A DNA stretch of 64,000 nucleotides. Origin: Embleya scabrispora (lineage in GTDB: Bacteria; Actinomycetota; Actinomycetes; Streptomycetales; Streptomycetaceae). Within the stretch, counting starts at the first letter, position 1; each line of letters begins with the position of its first letter. The translations under genes and the position numbers were made by a program. The notes under the pieces are model-generated. The model worked only from the letters and a program-made list of their open reading frames with translations. It was not told the origin of the DNA and did no database searches. The stretch spans positions 4,319,501-4,383,500 of the forward strand of contig NZ_MWQN01000001.1 in the NCBI RefSeq assembly GCF_002024165.1. Direction: 5' to 3'. Below are positions 9,001 through 18,753 of the stretch, piece after piece.

Positions 9001-9079
9001 GGTGCCCTCCCTCGGGGTACTCGGTTCCCGGTGCCTACCCTGGGGCCATGGGCCATCCACGGCCACACCGGGAGGCAGC
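9001..9079. promoter_or_regulatory. Shared divergent promoter region, Lrp regulator / FAD oxidase
   Basis: The 79 bases hold both ribosome-binding sites (CCCTCCC for the minus-strand regulator, GGGAGG for the plus-strand oxidase) and must contain both promoters. I see no long perfect palindrome; Lrp-type proteins often bind degenerate AT-containing sites that are hard to pick by eye in such GC-rich sequence. Confidence 0.5.
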
Positions 9080-10447
9080 ATGACGACCGACCTGATCGCG
9101 GCGCTGCGGGAGGAGCTACCCGCGCACGTCCTGGTGACGGACGCGGACATCGCCGCATCGTACGCGCGTGACATGGCCGGCCTGTGTGCGGCCGGTAACC
9201 CTGCGGTGGTGGTCCTCGCCGAGACGACCGAACAGGTGCGGCACGTGATGCGGGTGGCCACCCGGCTGCGGGTGCCGGTGGTCCCGCAGGGCGCCCGGAC
9301 CGGGCTGTCGGGTGGGGCCAACGCCGTCGACGGCTGCATCGTGCTGTCGCTGGTACGGATGAACCGGATCCTGCGCATCGACCCCGTGGACCGGGTCGCC
9401 GTGGTCGAGCCGGGCGTGGTCAACGCCGACCTGTCCAAGGCCACCGCCGAGTTCGGCCTGGTCTACCCGCCGGACCCGTCCAGCTGGGAGACCTGCACGA
9501 TCGGCGGCAACATCGGCACCGGCGCGGGCGGGCTGTGCTGCGTCAAGTACGGCGTGACCGCCGAGTACGTGCTGGGCCTGGAGGTCGTCCTCGCCGACGG
9601 ACGTGTCCTGCACACCGGGCGGCAGACCGCCAAGGGCGTCGCGGGCTACGACCTGACCCGCCTGTTCGTCGGCGCCGAGGGCACGCTCGGCGTGGTCACC
9701 AGGGCCACCCTTGCGCTGCGCCCCACCCCGCCGCCCGCGCTGGTGACAGTGGCCCAGTTCGCCGACACCGCCTCGGCGGCCCGCGCGGTCTCCGCGATCA
9801 TGGCGGCCGGGCACACGCCCTCGCTGATGGAGTTGATGGACGGCACCACGCTGCGGGCGGTGAACGCGCTGGCCGCCATGGGCCTGCCGGAACACAGCGC
9901 GGCGCTGCTCCTGATCGCCGTGGACACCTCGGAGCCGGCCGCCGAGTTGGCCGCGATCGAGGCGATCTGTACCGGGGCGGGCGCGTTCGAGGCGTTCACC
10001 GCCGAGGACGCCGAGGACTCGGCGATGTTCATGCAGGCCCGTCGGCTCGCGCTGCCCGCCTTGGAGCGGCTGGGCACGAGCATGATCGACGACGTCGCGG
10101 TGCCGCGCTCGCGACTGGGCGACATGCTCGACGGGGTGGCGGCGATCGCCGAGCGCCACGACACGGTCATCGGGGTGTGCGCGCACGCGGGCGACGGGAA
10201 CACCCACCCGATCGTGATCTTCGACGCGACCGACCCGGCCGCGGTCGAGCGGGCCGGGCTCGCGTTCGACGCGATCATGCGACTCGGCCTGGACCTCGGC
10301 GGCACGATCACCGGCGAACACGGCGTGGGCATGCTCAAGCGGGAGTGGTTGGCGGAGGAACTGGGGCCGGTGGGCGTCGAGATGCAGCGCGGCGTCAAGG
10401 CCGCGTTCGACCCGCTGGGCATCCTCAATCCGGGCAAGGTGGTCTGA
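9080..10447 (+). CDS. FAD-linked 2-hydroxyacid oxidase/dehydrogenase (GlcD/D-lactate dehydrogenase type)
   Basis: A 455-residue flavoprotein of the VAO/GlcD group. The N-terminal PCMH-type FAD-binding domain shows VVPQGARTGLSGGANA (pyrophosphate loop) and CTIGGNIGTGAGGLCCVKYG. The C-terminal FAD-oxidase domain carries VCAHAGDGNTHP and GTITGEHGVGMLK, the conserved His-containing motifs of glycolate / D-lactate oxidoreductases. It should oxidise a 2-hydroxy acid to the keto acid. ATG at 9080 has GGGAGG nine bases before it. It is alone on its strand and divergent from the Lrp regulator; a hairpin terminator follows. Confidence 0.88.
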   Translation: MTTDLIAALREELPAHVLVTDADIAASYARDMAGLCAAGNPAVVVLAETTEQVRHVMRVATRLRVPVVPQGARTGLSGGANAVDGCIVLSLVRMNRILRIDPVDRVAVVEPGVVNADLSKATAEFGLVYPPDPSSWETCTIGGNIGTGAGGLCCVKYGVTAEYVLGLEVVLADGRVLHTGRQTAKGVAGYDLTRLFVGAEGTLGVVTRATLALRPTPPPALVTVAQFADTASAARAVSAIMAAGHTPSLMELMDGTTLRAVNALAAMGLPEHSAALLLIAVDTSEPAAELAAIEAICTGAGAFEAFTAEDAEDSAMFMQARRLALPALERLGTSMIDDVAVPRSRLGDMLDGVAAIAERHDTVIGVCAHAGDGNTHPIVIFDATDPAAVERAGLAFDAIMRLGLDLGGTITGEHGVGMLKREWLAEELGPVGVEMQRGVKAAFDPLGILNPGKVV

Positions 10448-10473
10448 ACGAACCGCGACCGAGGGGTGCCGCG

Positions 10474-10512
10474 GAGCAGTCGCTTCTCCTTCGGAAGTCC
10501 CGTCGACTGCTC
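10474..10512 (+). terminator. Hairpin terminator after the FAD oxidase
   Basis: GAGCAGTCG at 10474 pairs with CGACTGCTC at 10504 in a perfect nine-base-pair stem. An inner CTTC/GAAG pair lies in the loop. It begins 27 bases after the oxidase stop. Confidence 0.6.
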
Positions 10513-10696
10513 TCGGGGTGGCATGCCCGGGGGGTACCTCGGGGTCCGGGTCGTCCTCGGGTAGTAGGCGTGATCGGCACTCCCGGCCGACGCCCGAATG
10601 GGGGTACGACACCTAGGTTTGGCTGTGTCGCCCCTGCTGGGGCACACGGTGTCGCTTCTCTCGGGGCGGACCGGGGTTCGTTCGGAGGTGGCGGTC

Positions 10697-10813
10697 GTGG
10701 AGAAGCGGGACAGTCGAGAGGTACGAGTCGCGGCAATCGCGCTGCGCCGCCGTCGACAGGCACGCGCGCAGGCCACCGCCCGCCTCGTCACCGCGATCCG
10801 CCGGGCCGCCTGA
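10697..10813 (+). CDS. Small basic hypothetical protein
   Basis: A 38-residue frame, Arg/Ala-rich (EVRVAAIALRRRRQARAQAT and so on), likely one amphipathic basic helix. The reason to list it is the near-ideal GGAGGTG six bases before the GTG start. Its composition could equally come from a random frame in GC-rich DNA. It may act on nucleic acid or membranes if real. No family is recognised. Confidence 0.35.
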   Translation: MEKRDSREVRVAAIALRRRRQARAQATARLVTAIRRAA

Positions 10814-10958
10814 GCGGGTCCGCTTTCGATGTACGACCTCCGCCGCCGAGGCGGGGGTAGCCGCGCGCCGGCCGCGACCGCGGCGCGCAGGGGTGGGGCC
10901 GGTCGCGGGCGAGACCCCTTCGACCGCCGACCCCGGGGATGTCGTCCGGGGACTGCGG

Positions 10959-10983
10959 ATCCAGGGACACATGGTCCCTGGAT
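10959..10983. promoter_or_regulatory. 25-base palindromic operator upstream of the MmyB-type regulator
   Basis: Perfect ten-base arms ATCCAGGGAC and GTCCCTGGAT separated by ACATG. The site ends 30 bases before the regulator's ATG, so it is well placed for autoregulation. The length and symmetry exceed what chance would give in so short an interval. Confidence 0.65.
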
Positions 10984-11013
10984 ACCGCGCCGGCCAGGGC
11001 CGATGCTGAGGAC

Positions 11014-11871
11014 ATGAGCGATCGACGCGAACTCGCCGGCTTTCTGACGCGCGCCCGGGAGCGGTTGTCCCCGGTCGACGTGGGACTGCCCGACGGCTCT
11101 CGGCGGCGCACAGCGGGGCTGCGGCGCGAGGAGGTCGCTCGGCTGGCCGGGATGTCGGTCGACTACTACGCGCGGCTGGAGCAGAACCGGGGCCCCAACC
11201 CGTCGTCGCAACTGCTCGCCGCGCTGGCCCGCGCGCTGCGGTTGGACCGGGACGGCCGCGATCACCTCTTCCACCTGGCCGGGCAGGTGCCGCCGGGGCG
11301 CTCGTCGGGCCGCGACGCGCACGTGCCGCCGGCGATGTTGCTGGTGCTCGATCGGTTGTACGACGTGCCGGCGCAGGTGATCTCCGATCTGGGCGACGTC
11401 CTCGCGCAGAACACGATGGCGGTCGCGTTGATGGGGCCGGAGGTCGGGCGCAATCTGCTGGTGCGATGGTTCACCGAGCCGGGGTCGCGGTCGCGCTTCC
11501 GGGCGGAGGATGTCGACGCCGTTTCGCGTATGTACGTGGCCGATCTGCGGGCCGCGGTCGGGGGGCGGGCCGGGGATCCCCGGGCGGCGGCGCTGGTGGC
11601 CCAACTGTCGTCGGGGTCGGCGGAGTTCGTGGAGTTGTGGGCCGCGCACGATGTGGCGGTGCGGTGGTCGATGGACAGGACGATCCGGCATCCGTCGATC
11701 GGCGACATCACGGTGCGGGGCCAGGTGCTGGTCGTGGCCGAGGCGGATCAGCGGTTGATCGTGTACACGGCCGAGCCGGGGAGTCGGGCGGCGGAGCAGT
11801 TGGCGCTGCTTCGGGTCGTGGGCGTGCAGACCATGACGGCCTCGGCGGAGGCGGGCACGGGGCGGGATTGA
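11014..11871 (+). CDS. XRE-family regulator with MmyB-like ligand-binding domain
   Basis: A 285-residue protein. Residues 1-85 form an XRE helix-turn-helix (GLRREEVARLAGMSVDYYAR then LEQNRGPNPSSQLLAAL), the signature of the large streptomycete MmyB-like group. The remainder is the MmyB ligand-binding, PAS-like domain (VLDRLYDVPAQVISDLGDVL and VRWFTEPGSRSRF). Such proteins often repress a neighbouring oxidoreductase and bind fatty-acid-like ligands. No divergent partner exists here, but a strong palindrome lies just upstream. ATG at 11014 is chosen because the HTH follows at the usual distance; a longer frame upstream would run through the operator. Confidence 0.85.
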   Translation: MSDRRELAGFLTRARERLSPVDVGLPDGSRRRTAGLRREEVARLAGMSVDYYARLEQNRGPNPSSQLLAALARALRLDRDGRDHLFHLAGQVPPGRSSGRDAHVPPAMLLVLDRLYDVPAQVISDLGDVLAQNTMAVALMGPEVGRNLLVRWFTEPGSRSRFRAEDVDAVSRMYVADLRAAVGGRAGDPRAAALVAQLSSGSAEFVELWAAHDVAVRWSMDRTIRHPSIGDITVRGQVLVVAEADQRLIVYTAEPGSRAAEQLALLRVVGVQTMTASAEAGTGRD

Positions 11872-11900
11872 GCCGAGCGGGCCGGGGTGGCCTGTGTCGG

Positions 11901-12173
11901 TGTTGGCCGGCCTCCGGCCCGGTTGTCCTCAAGCGCCGGACGGGCTGGTTGGGCTTGGGTCGACCGGTTGTGTGGGGCTTTGGGTTGGGGTTGCGCGTGT
12001 GGTGTGGGCCTGTGTCGGTGTTGGCCGGCCTCCGGCCTGGTTGTCCTCAAGCGCCGGACGGGCTGGTTGGGTTCTGGGTGACCGACCTGTCGTGCTGGGC
12101 TTCGGGCGGGATTGGGCCGGTGTTGGTGTCGGCCGGCCTCCGGTCCGGTTGTCCTCAAACGCCGGACGGGCTG
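11901..12173 (+). repeat. Three tandem copies of a short repeat at a convergent junction
   Basis: CCTCAA(G/A)CGCCGGACGGGCTG occurs at 11927-11947, 12045-12065 and 12153-12173, each preceded by a GGCCGGCCTCCGG block that can itself fold (GGCCGG/CCGG). Spacings are 118 and 108 bases. The region lies between the XRE gene and the convergent alanyl-tRNA synthetase-like gene. I see no protein gene from 11872 to 12316. Copies may act as folded 3' ends or bidirectional terminators. Confidence 0.75.
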
Positions 12174-12316
12174 GAAGGGTGCTTTCGGTTGGGGTTGGGT
12201 TGGTCGGCTGCGTTGGGTTCGGGTGGGAGCGCAGGGGTTGGTTGCTCTTTCGGGAGCCGGGTTGGGTCGTCGGGATTGGTTGGTTGACCTGGGGCCGGCC
12301 CGGTTGTCGGGGTTCG

Positions 12317-13627
<1,311 letters not shown>

Positions 13628-13878
13628 GGCGCATCGGCCTTCGCGAGAGCAGCGGGCGGTGGGGGTACACACACGCCGAGCCGGGCCGAGGCGCGCTATC
13701 GCGCCCGGTTCGCCGGCCCGACGCCGGTAGCTCGCTGCCCGTGGATCTCCATGCCCCCGACGATAACGGGACGCTTCGCCGGGGTCGACGGGATATCCGG
13801 GGCGCGGGCCCGGATCTCCCGGTGCGGGCCCGGCGAACCGGCTTCTCGCGCCGGTCGGCATGCCCTACCGTGCCGATC

Positions 13879-14241
13879 ATGAGCGAGCAGCCACGCAGCG
13901 AGGTCCCGGCCGGCGACGGCGGCGACCTGCGCCCGGACATGGCCGATCGACTGCGCTCCTACTGGGGCTTCTCCGCCCAGCGCGAACGCCAGGCCGCGAT
14001 CGGACGCGCCGCGCCGCGCAAGCGGCGGCACGTCGAGGTGCAGTGCGGCAAGTGCGGCTCGACCAAGGTGAGTACCGACATCGTCGGCGACTACGTCTGC
14101 GGCTCGTGCGCCGCGCGCTGGCGACCGCCGACCGCCGCGGACGGGCCGACCTGTCCCGAGTGCGGTTCGGGCAAGGTGTCCTCGATGCCGTACGGGGACC
14201 GCAAGTGTCGGGACTGCGATCACCAGTGGCGACCCAGCTGA
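13879..14241 (+). CDS. Double zinc-ribbon protein of unknown function
   Basis: A 120-residue protein. The N-terminal half is charged (DMADRLRSYWGFSAQRERQA); the C-terminal half carries two CxxC pairs per ribbon, CGKCGSTKV...CGSCAARW and CPECGSGKV...CRDCDHQW. These are two tandem zinc ribbons with a shared pattern, so an internal duplication is likely. Zinc ribbons of this form bind nucleic acid or proteins. No ribosome-binding site precedes the ATG, and a GTG three codons earlier is possible; the transcript may be leaderless. It is divergent from the AlaRS paralogue, 251 bases apart. Confidence 0.75.
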   Translation: MSEQPRSEVPAGDGGDLRPDMADRLRSYWGFSAQRERQAAIGRAAPRKRRHVEVQCGKCGSTKVSTDIVGDYVCGSCAARWRPPTAADGPTCPECGSGKVSSMPYGDRKCRDCDHQWRPS

Positions 14242-14335
14242 GCTGCGGATTCGCCGGTACGCCCTTGTTTTGTCGCGCGGTTGCCGATACCCACCGAACC
14301 CACGAGAGCACAACGATCCACGTGGGAGGCAGCGC

Positions 14336-15142
14336 ATGGCAGAACGTCTTCGGGACCACGTCGCGGTGATCACCGGCTCGGGCGCCGGCATCGGGCGCGG
14401 GATCGCCCGGCGGTTCGCGGCCGAGGGGTGTCGGGTCCTGGTCAACGACATCCGTGGTGAGGCGGCGGAGCGGGTGGCCGCCGAGATCACCGACACCTTC
14501 GGCGTCGAGACGCTCGCGGTGGCCGCCGACGTCACGGTCAAGGCCGAGGCGGTCGGGCTGGTCGAGGCCGCGCTGTCCCGGTGGGGACGCCTCGACACGC
14601 TGGTCAACAACGCGTGGGGCGGCGGTCGGATCAACCGGATCGAGAACAAGACCGACGAACAGTTCCGGCACGGCCTGGACATGGCGATGTGGGCCGGGTG
14701 GTGGACGATGCGCGCGGCGTTCGAGCCGATGCGGGACGCGGGCGGCGGCAGCGTGATCAACATCGCCAGCCTGAACGGGGTCAACGCGCACCGCTTCACC
14801 GCCGAGTACAACGTCGGCAAGGAGGCGCTGCGCGCGCTGACCCGCTCGGCCGCGCGGGAGTGGGCGCCGCACCAGATCCGGGCCAACGTGATCTGCCCCG
14901 GGGCCAGGACCGAGGCGTTCGAGGCGTACGCGAGGGCGAACCCGGAGGCCGCCGCGGCCGCCGAGGCGCTGAATCCGATGGGACGGATGGGTGACCCGGA
15001 GACCGACATCGGCGGCGCCGCGCTGTTCCTGGCGAGCGAGGATTCGCGCTACGTGACCGGCAACACCCTGTTCGTGGGCGGCGGGACGCACATCAACGGG
15101 TCGACGTGGGCGCCCACACCGGAGGAGGATCGAGTCGGGTGA
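14336..15142 (+). CDS. Short-chain dehydrogenase/reductase
   Basis: A 268-residue SDR. The Rossmann signature TGSGAGIG (residues 13-20) is followed by NNAW in place of the usual NNAG, then the catalytic Ser in IASLNG and the YNVGK motif supplying Tyr and Lys. The C-terminus has the usual FLASEDSRYVTGNTLFVGGG. It should reduce or oxidise a carbonyl/alcohol using NAD(P). GGGAGG eight bases before the ATG supports the start. It stands between the zinc-ribbon gene and pncB without operon-like spacing, so context says little about substrate. Confidence 0.88.
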   Translation: MAERLRDHVAVITGSGAGIGRGIARRFAAEGCRVLVNDIRGEAAERVAAEITDTFGVETLAVAADVTVKAEAVGLVEAALSRWGRLDTLVNNAWGGGRINRIENKTDEQFRHGLDMAMWAGWWTMRAAFEPMRDAGGGSVINIASLNGVNAHRFTAEYNVGKEALRALTRSAAREWAPHQIRANVICPGARTEAFEAYARANPEAAAAAEALNPMGRMGDPETDIGGAALFLASEDSRYVTGNTLFVGGGTHINGSTWAPTPEEDRVG

Positions 15143-15215
15143 ATGTCCGAGATGGTTTGTAAATGTCAGTGATAGCGGCGGAATTTCCGTGATGCGCGCC
15201 ACTCTTGCGAGTAAT

Positions 15216-15251
15216 CGTCAAACTGACGCGTAATCGTGTTATGCTGACGAC
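15216..15251 (+). promoter_or_regulatory. Candidate operator and leaderless promoter of pncB
   Basis: CGTCA-AAC-TGACG forms a perfect inverted repeat at 15216-15228. A -10-like TATGCT at 15240-15245 is followed seven bases later by the ATG, so transcription probably begins at or next to the start codon. The palindrome overlaps the expected -35 position. GTAATCGT also occurs twice (15211 and 15230). The placement suits repression by an NAD-responsive factor, which I cannot name from sequence. Confidence 0.5.
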
Positions 15252-16556
15252 ATGGACACCGCAACCACGGCATTGCTGACGGATCACTACGAGCTGACGA
15301 TGCTCGAAGCCGCACTGCGCAGCGGTGCGGCGCACCGTCGTTCGGTGTTCGAGGTCTTCGCCCGCCGGCTGCCGGACGGCCGCCGCTACGGCGTGACCGC
15401 CGGCACCGGGCGCCTGCTCGACGCCATCGAGAACTTCCGCTTCGACGACGAGACGCTGAGCTTCCTCGACGAGGCCGGCGTGGTCGGCCGGGCGACGCTG
15501 GATTGGCTGGCCGGCTACCGCTTCACCGGTGACGTGTGGGGCTACGCCGAGGGCGAGTGCTGGTTCCCCGGCTCGCCGCTGCTGGTGGTCGAGGGCAGCT
15601 TCGCCGAGGCGGTGGTGCTGGAGACGCTGATCCTGTCGATCCTCAACCACGACGCCGCGGTCGCCGCCGCCGCGTCGCGGATGACCTCGGCGGCGGCCGG
15701 GCGGCCGTGCATCGAGATGGGCTCGCGCCGCACCCACGAGGAGGCCGCGGTCGCCGCCGCGCGCGCCGCGTACATCAGCGGCTTCGCGAGCACGTCCAAC
15801 CTGCGGGCGGGGCAGCGGTACGGGATCCCGACCCGCGGCACCAGTGCGCACGCCTTCACGCTGCTGCACGACGACGAGCGCGAGGCGTTCGCGGCGCAGG
15901 TGGCCGCGCTGGGGGCGGACACCACGCTTTTGGTGGACACCTACGACGTGGCGACCGCGGTGCGCACGGCGGTGGAGGTGGCCGGGCACGAACTCGGCGC
16001 GGTCCGGCTCGACTCGGGCGACCTGCTCCTGCTCGCGCACCGGGTACGGGCGCAGCTCGACGAACTCGGCGCGGCCAAGACCCGGATCGTGGTCACCAGC
16101 GACCTCGACGAATACGCGATCGCCTCGCTGCGGGCGGCCCCGGTGGACGCCTACGGGGTGGGCACGCAGCTGGTCACCGGCTCGGGGCACCCGACCGCAT
16201 CGCTGGTGTACAAGCTGGTCGCGCGCGCGATGAGCGACGAGCCGGACGCGCCGCTGGTGCCGGTGGCCAAGAAGTCGCCGGGCAAGCCCAGCCACGGCGG
16301 GCGCAAGAGCGCGGTGCGGCGCTACGACGCCGACGGGGTGGCCGAGGCCGAGGTGCTGCGGCCGTTCCGGGCGGATGCGGAGCCGGTGCCGGGGGAGCGG
16401 GAACTGCTGGTCCCGCTGGTGCTCGGCGGGGAGGTCGTCGGGCGCGAGCCGCTGTCGGCGGCGCGGGCGCGGCACGAGCGTTCGCGTGAGGAACTGCCGC
16501 TTTCGGCTACGCAGCTCTCGCGCGGGGAACCGGTACTTCCGACGATTTACGAGTAG
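15252..16556 (+). CDS. pncB: Nicotinate phosphoribosyltransferase
   Basis: A 434-residue enzyme of the NAPRTase family that makes nicotinate mononucleotide from nicotinic acid and PRPP with ATP, the entry step of NAD salvage. The N-terminus LLTDHYELTMLEAAL is the family hallmark. EMGSRRTHEEAA, FASTSNLRAGQRYGIPTRGT and the SAHAF segment carrying the conserved phosphorylated-His region follow, then VRLDSGDLLLLA and the DAYGVGTQLVTG phosphate loop. Length is normal. It is followed 53 bases later by a nicotinamidase gene, giving a two-gene NAD-salvage unit. Confidence 0.95.
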   Translation: MDTATTALLTDHYELTMLEAALRSGAAHRRSVFEVFARRLPDGRRYGVTAGTGRLLDAIENFRFDDETLSFLDEAGVVGRATLDWLAGYRFTGDVWGYAEGECWFPGSPLLVVEGSFAEAVVLETLILSILNHDAAVAAAASRMTSAAAGRPCIEMGSRRTHEEAAVAAARAAYISGFASTSNLRAGQRYGIPTRGTSAHAFTLLHDDEREAFAAQVAALGADTTLLVDTYDVATAVRTAVEVAGHELGAVRLDSGDLLLLAHRVRAQLDELGAAKTRIVVTSDLDEYAIASLRAAPVDAYGVGTQLVTGSGHPTASLVYKLVARAMSDEPDAPLVPVAKKSPGKPSHGGRKSAVRRYDADGVAEAEVLRPFRADAEPVPGERELLVPLVLGGEVVGREPLSAARARHERSREELPLSATQLSRGEPVLPTIYE

Positions 16557-16609
16557 GCGCGAGCGGGTTCGTCGGTGGCGACGGGCCGGTCACGAGGAGG
16601 CAGGCGGCG

Positions 16610-17233
16610 ATGACCCGGGCATTGATCGTGGTGGACGTACAGAACGACTTCTGCGAGGGCGGAAGCCTCGCCGTGACGGGCGGCGCGGCGGTGGCCGAGG
16701 CGATCCGGCACCATGTGGCGGCCAACGCGGCCGAGCAGCCGCCGGACCCGGTACACGCGGAGACGCCGGCGTATGCGCACATCGTGGCGACGCGGGACCA
16801 CCACGTGGATCCCGGGGCGCACTTCTCGGCGACGCCGGACTACGCGGGCTCCTGGCCGGTGCACTGCGTGGCGGGGACGGAAGGGGCGCTCTTCCATCCG
16901 GCGTTCGCGTCGGCGGTCGAGTCGGGGCGGGTGGAGGAGGTCTTCTCGAAGGGCGCCCACGCCGCCGCCTACAGCGGCTTCGAGGGAGCCGCCCCCGACG
17001 GAACGTCCCTCGCCACGTGGCTGCGGGAGCGGGGCGTCACACAGGTGGACGTGGTGGGCATCGCCACGGACCACTGCGTCCGGGCAACGGCCCTCGACGC
17101 GGTGGCCGAAGGCTTCGCCACACGCGTACTCCTGGGCCTCACAGCCGGAGTGGCCCCCACGAGCACCGCCACGGCGCTCACCGAACTGCGGGGAGCCGGC
17201 GTGGAACTGGTGGGCGACCCGGCCGGGGGGTGA
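16610..17233 (+). CDS. pncA: Nicotinamidase (isochorismatase superfamily)
   Basis: A 207-residue cysteine hydrolase that deamidates nicotinamide to nicotinic acid, the substrate of the upstream PncB. The triad is visible: Asp in VVDVQNDFCEGG, Lys in VFSKGAHAAAYSGFEG and Cys in GIATDHCVRATALDA. The metal-site residues appear in TRDHHVDPGAHF. GAGGAGGCAGG lies just before the ATG, so translation initiation should be strong. The order pncB-pncA makes the assignment firm. Confidence 0.93.
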   Translation: MTRALIVVDVQNDFCEGGSLAVTGGAAVAEAIRHHVAANAAEQPPDPVHAETPAYAHIVATRDHHVDPGAHFSATPDYAGSWPVHCVAGTEGALFHPAFASAVESGRVEEVFSKGAHAAAYSGFEGAAPDGTSLATWLRERGVTQVDVVGIATDHCVRATALDAVAEGFATRVLLGLTAGVAPTSTATALTELRGAGVELVGDPAGG

Positions 17234-17277
17234 CGGCGGGGCGGGGGCGGGGGCGGGGGCGGCTCGGGGCGGGGCGG

Positions 17278-17298
17278 CCTCAAACGCCGGCCGGGCTG
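17278..17298 (+). repeat. Single copy of the short convergent-junction repeat
   Basis: A perfect CCTCAAACGCCGG + CCGGGCTG copy, 45 bases after the pncA stop and just before inverted array 2. It is preceded by a GGGGCG-rich run (17237-17277). Confidence 0.75.
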
Positions 17299-17404
17299 AG
17301 TGGCTTGGGTTCGGGGCGTGAGGCGGGGTTTGTGCTTTGGCTGGGTCAGGGTGACTGGGGCCGCTTGAGCGAGTCGGGTTGCGGTAGCGGTCGCGAGGGC
17401 ACTG

Positions 17405-18660
17405 GTGCGGGGCCGATCCGGCACGCATGGTGGGCCGCCGCCGGCGTTCGTGGCTTCGAGACGGGCCTCCGGCGAGACGGGTGCGTTGGTCGGCGAAAAC
17501 CGGCTGGCAGCGGGGGCAGGGTGGGTGGTCGGGTCGAGTCCTCCGGCGAGCCTTCCGGAGTGGGTCGGGTGTTTCCGGCGTGCGTTGTGTTTGTGGTTGC
17601 GGGTGGCCGGTGCGGGGTTGGTCCGAGTCGGAGATGGGCCGCCGCCAGCGTTCGGGGCTCCGAGACGGAGGGTTCTCGACGAGATGGGCGCATTGCTCCC
17701 CGAAAACCGGCTGGCAACGGGGGGCAGGGTGGGTGGTCGGGTCGAGTCCTCCGGGGAGCCTTCCGGAGTGGGCCGGGTGTTTCCGGCGCGCGTTGCGCTT
17801 GTGGCTGCGGCCTGGCCGGTGCGGGGTTGGTCCGAGTCGGTGGTGGGCCGCCGCCAGCGTTCGGGGCTCCGAGACGAAGGGTTCCCGACGAGACGCGCGC
17901 ATTTCGAGTCCCCCGGGGAGCCTTCCCGAGTGGGCCGGGCGTTCCCGGCGGGTGGTGGCATGTGGGTGACGAAGGTTCACGAACCCGGATTGCGTGGGGT
18001 GCCGGAGCCTTGGCGTGAGGGAAAACCGCAGGTCAGCGTAGGGGGGCGGCTGTTTCGGGTGCCTCGGGATCCGGTTTCGGCCTCGACTGGGCACTTCCGG
18101 TCTCCTCGACGGCCTCTGGAGGGCGCAGCGTCCGAAGCCGACCTCGATCGGGCAGTTTCGGTCTTCTCGCTGGTGTTGAGGAGGCCCGAGCGCACGAAAC
18201 CGGCACTCGACGCCCGACTTTCCACCCCGAGGCCACAAAACCGCAGGTCACCGAAGCCCGAAGCCCACAACCACCCATCGCGATCCGGTTTCGAACCCCA
18301 ACTCCCCTCCAAACGCCCCCGAAACGCCCCGACCCACTCGGGAAGCCTCCCCGGAGGACTCGACCCGACCACCCACCCTGCCCTCCGCTGCCAGCCGGTT
18401 TTCGCCGAGCAATACGCCCATCTCGTCGAGAGCCCTTCGTCTCGGAACCCCGAACGCTGGCGGCGGCCCATCTCCGACTCGGACCAACCCCGCACCGGCC
18501 ACCCGCAGCCACAAGCGCAACGCCCGCCGGGAGCGCCCGGCCCGCTCGGGAAGGTTCCCCGGAGGGCTCGACCCGACCACCCGCCCTGCCCCCGCTGCCG
18601 GCATCGGGGACCCTTCGTCTCGAACCTCGAACCTCGAACCTCGAACGCCGGCGGCGGTCC
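17405..18660. repeat. Inverted repeat array 2, homologous to array 1
   Basis: Forward units begin at about 17405, 17610 and 17819 (periods 205 and 209) and share GTGCGGGG, the CCGCCG(C)CAGCGTTCGGGG block, a CGAAAACCGGCTGGCA block and TCCGGGGAGCCTTCC with array 1. A core follows at about 18010-18340 whose elements come in the same order as in array 1: GGAAAACCGCAGGTC, GCCTCGGGATCCGG, CACGAAACCGGCACTCGACG, then a second AAAACCGCAGGTCA. Two reverse units end near 18650, where CGAACCT is repeated four times. Open frames across it lack ribosome-binding sites and look like composition artefacts. The array separates convergent pncA and the M6 protease gene; nothing else is seen from 17299 to 18753. 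Confidence 0.78.
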
Positions 18661-18753
18661 GCCTCTCGAACCGGGCCGCTACTGTGTCGGCCTTCCGTTG
18701 CCCTGGGTGCGAGGCGGACTTGGGCCGGCCGCCTGCCCCCTGCGGTGGGAGTG

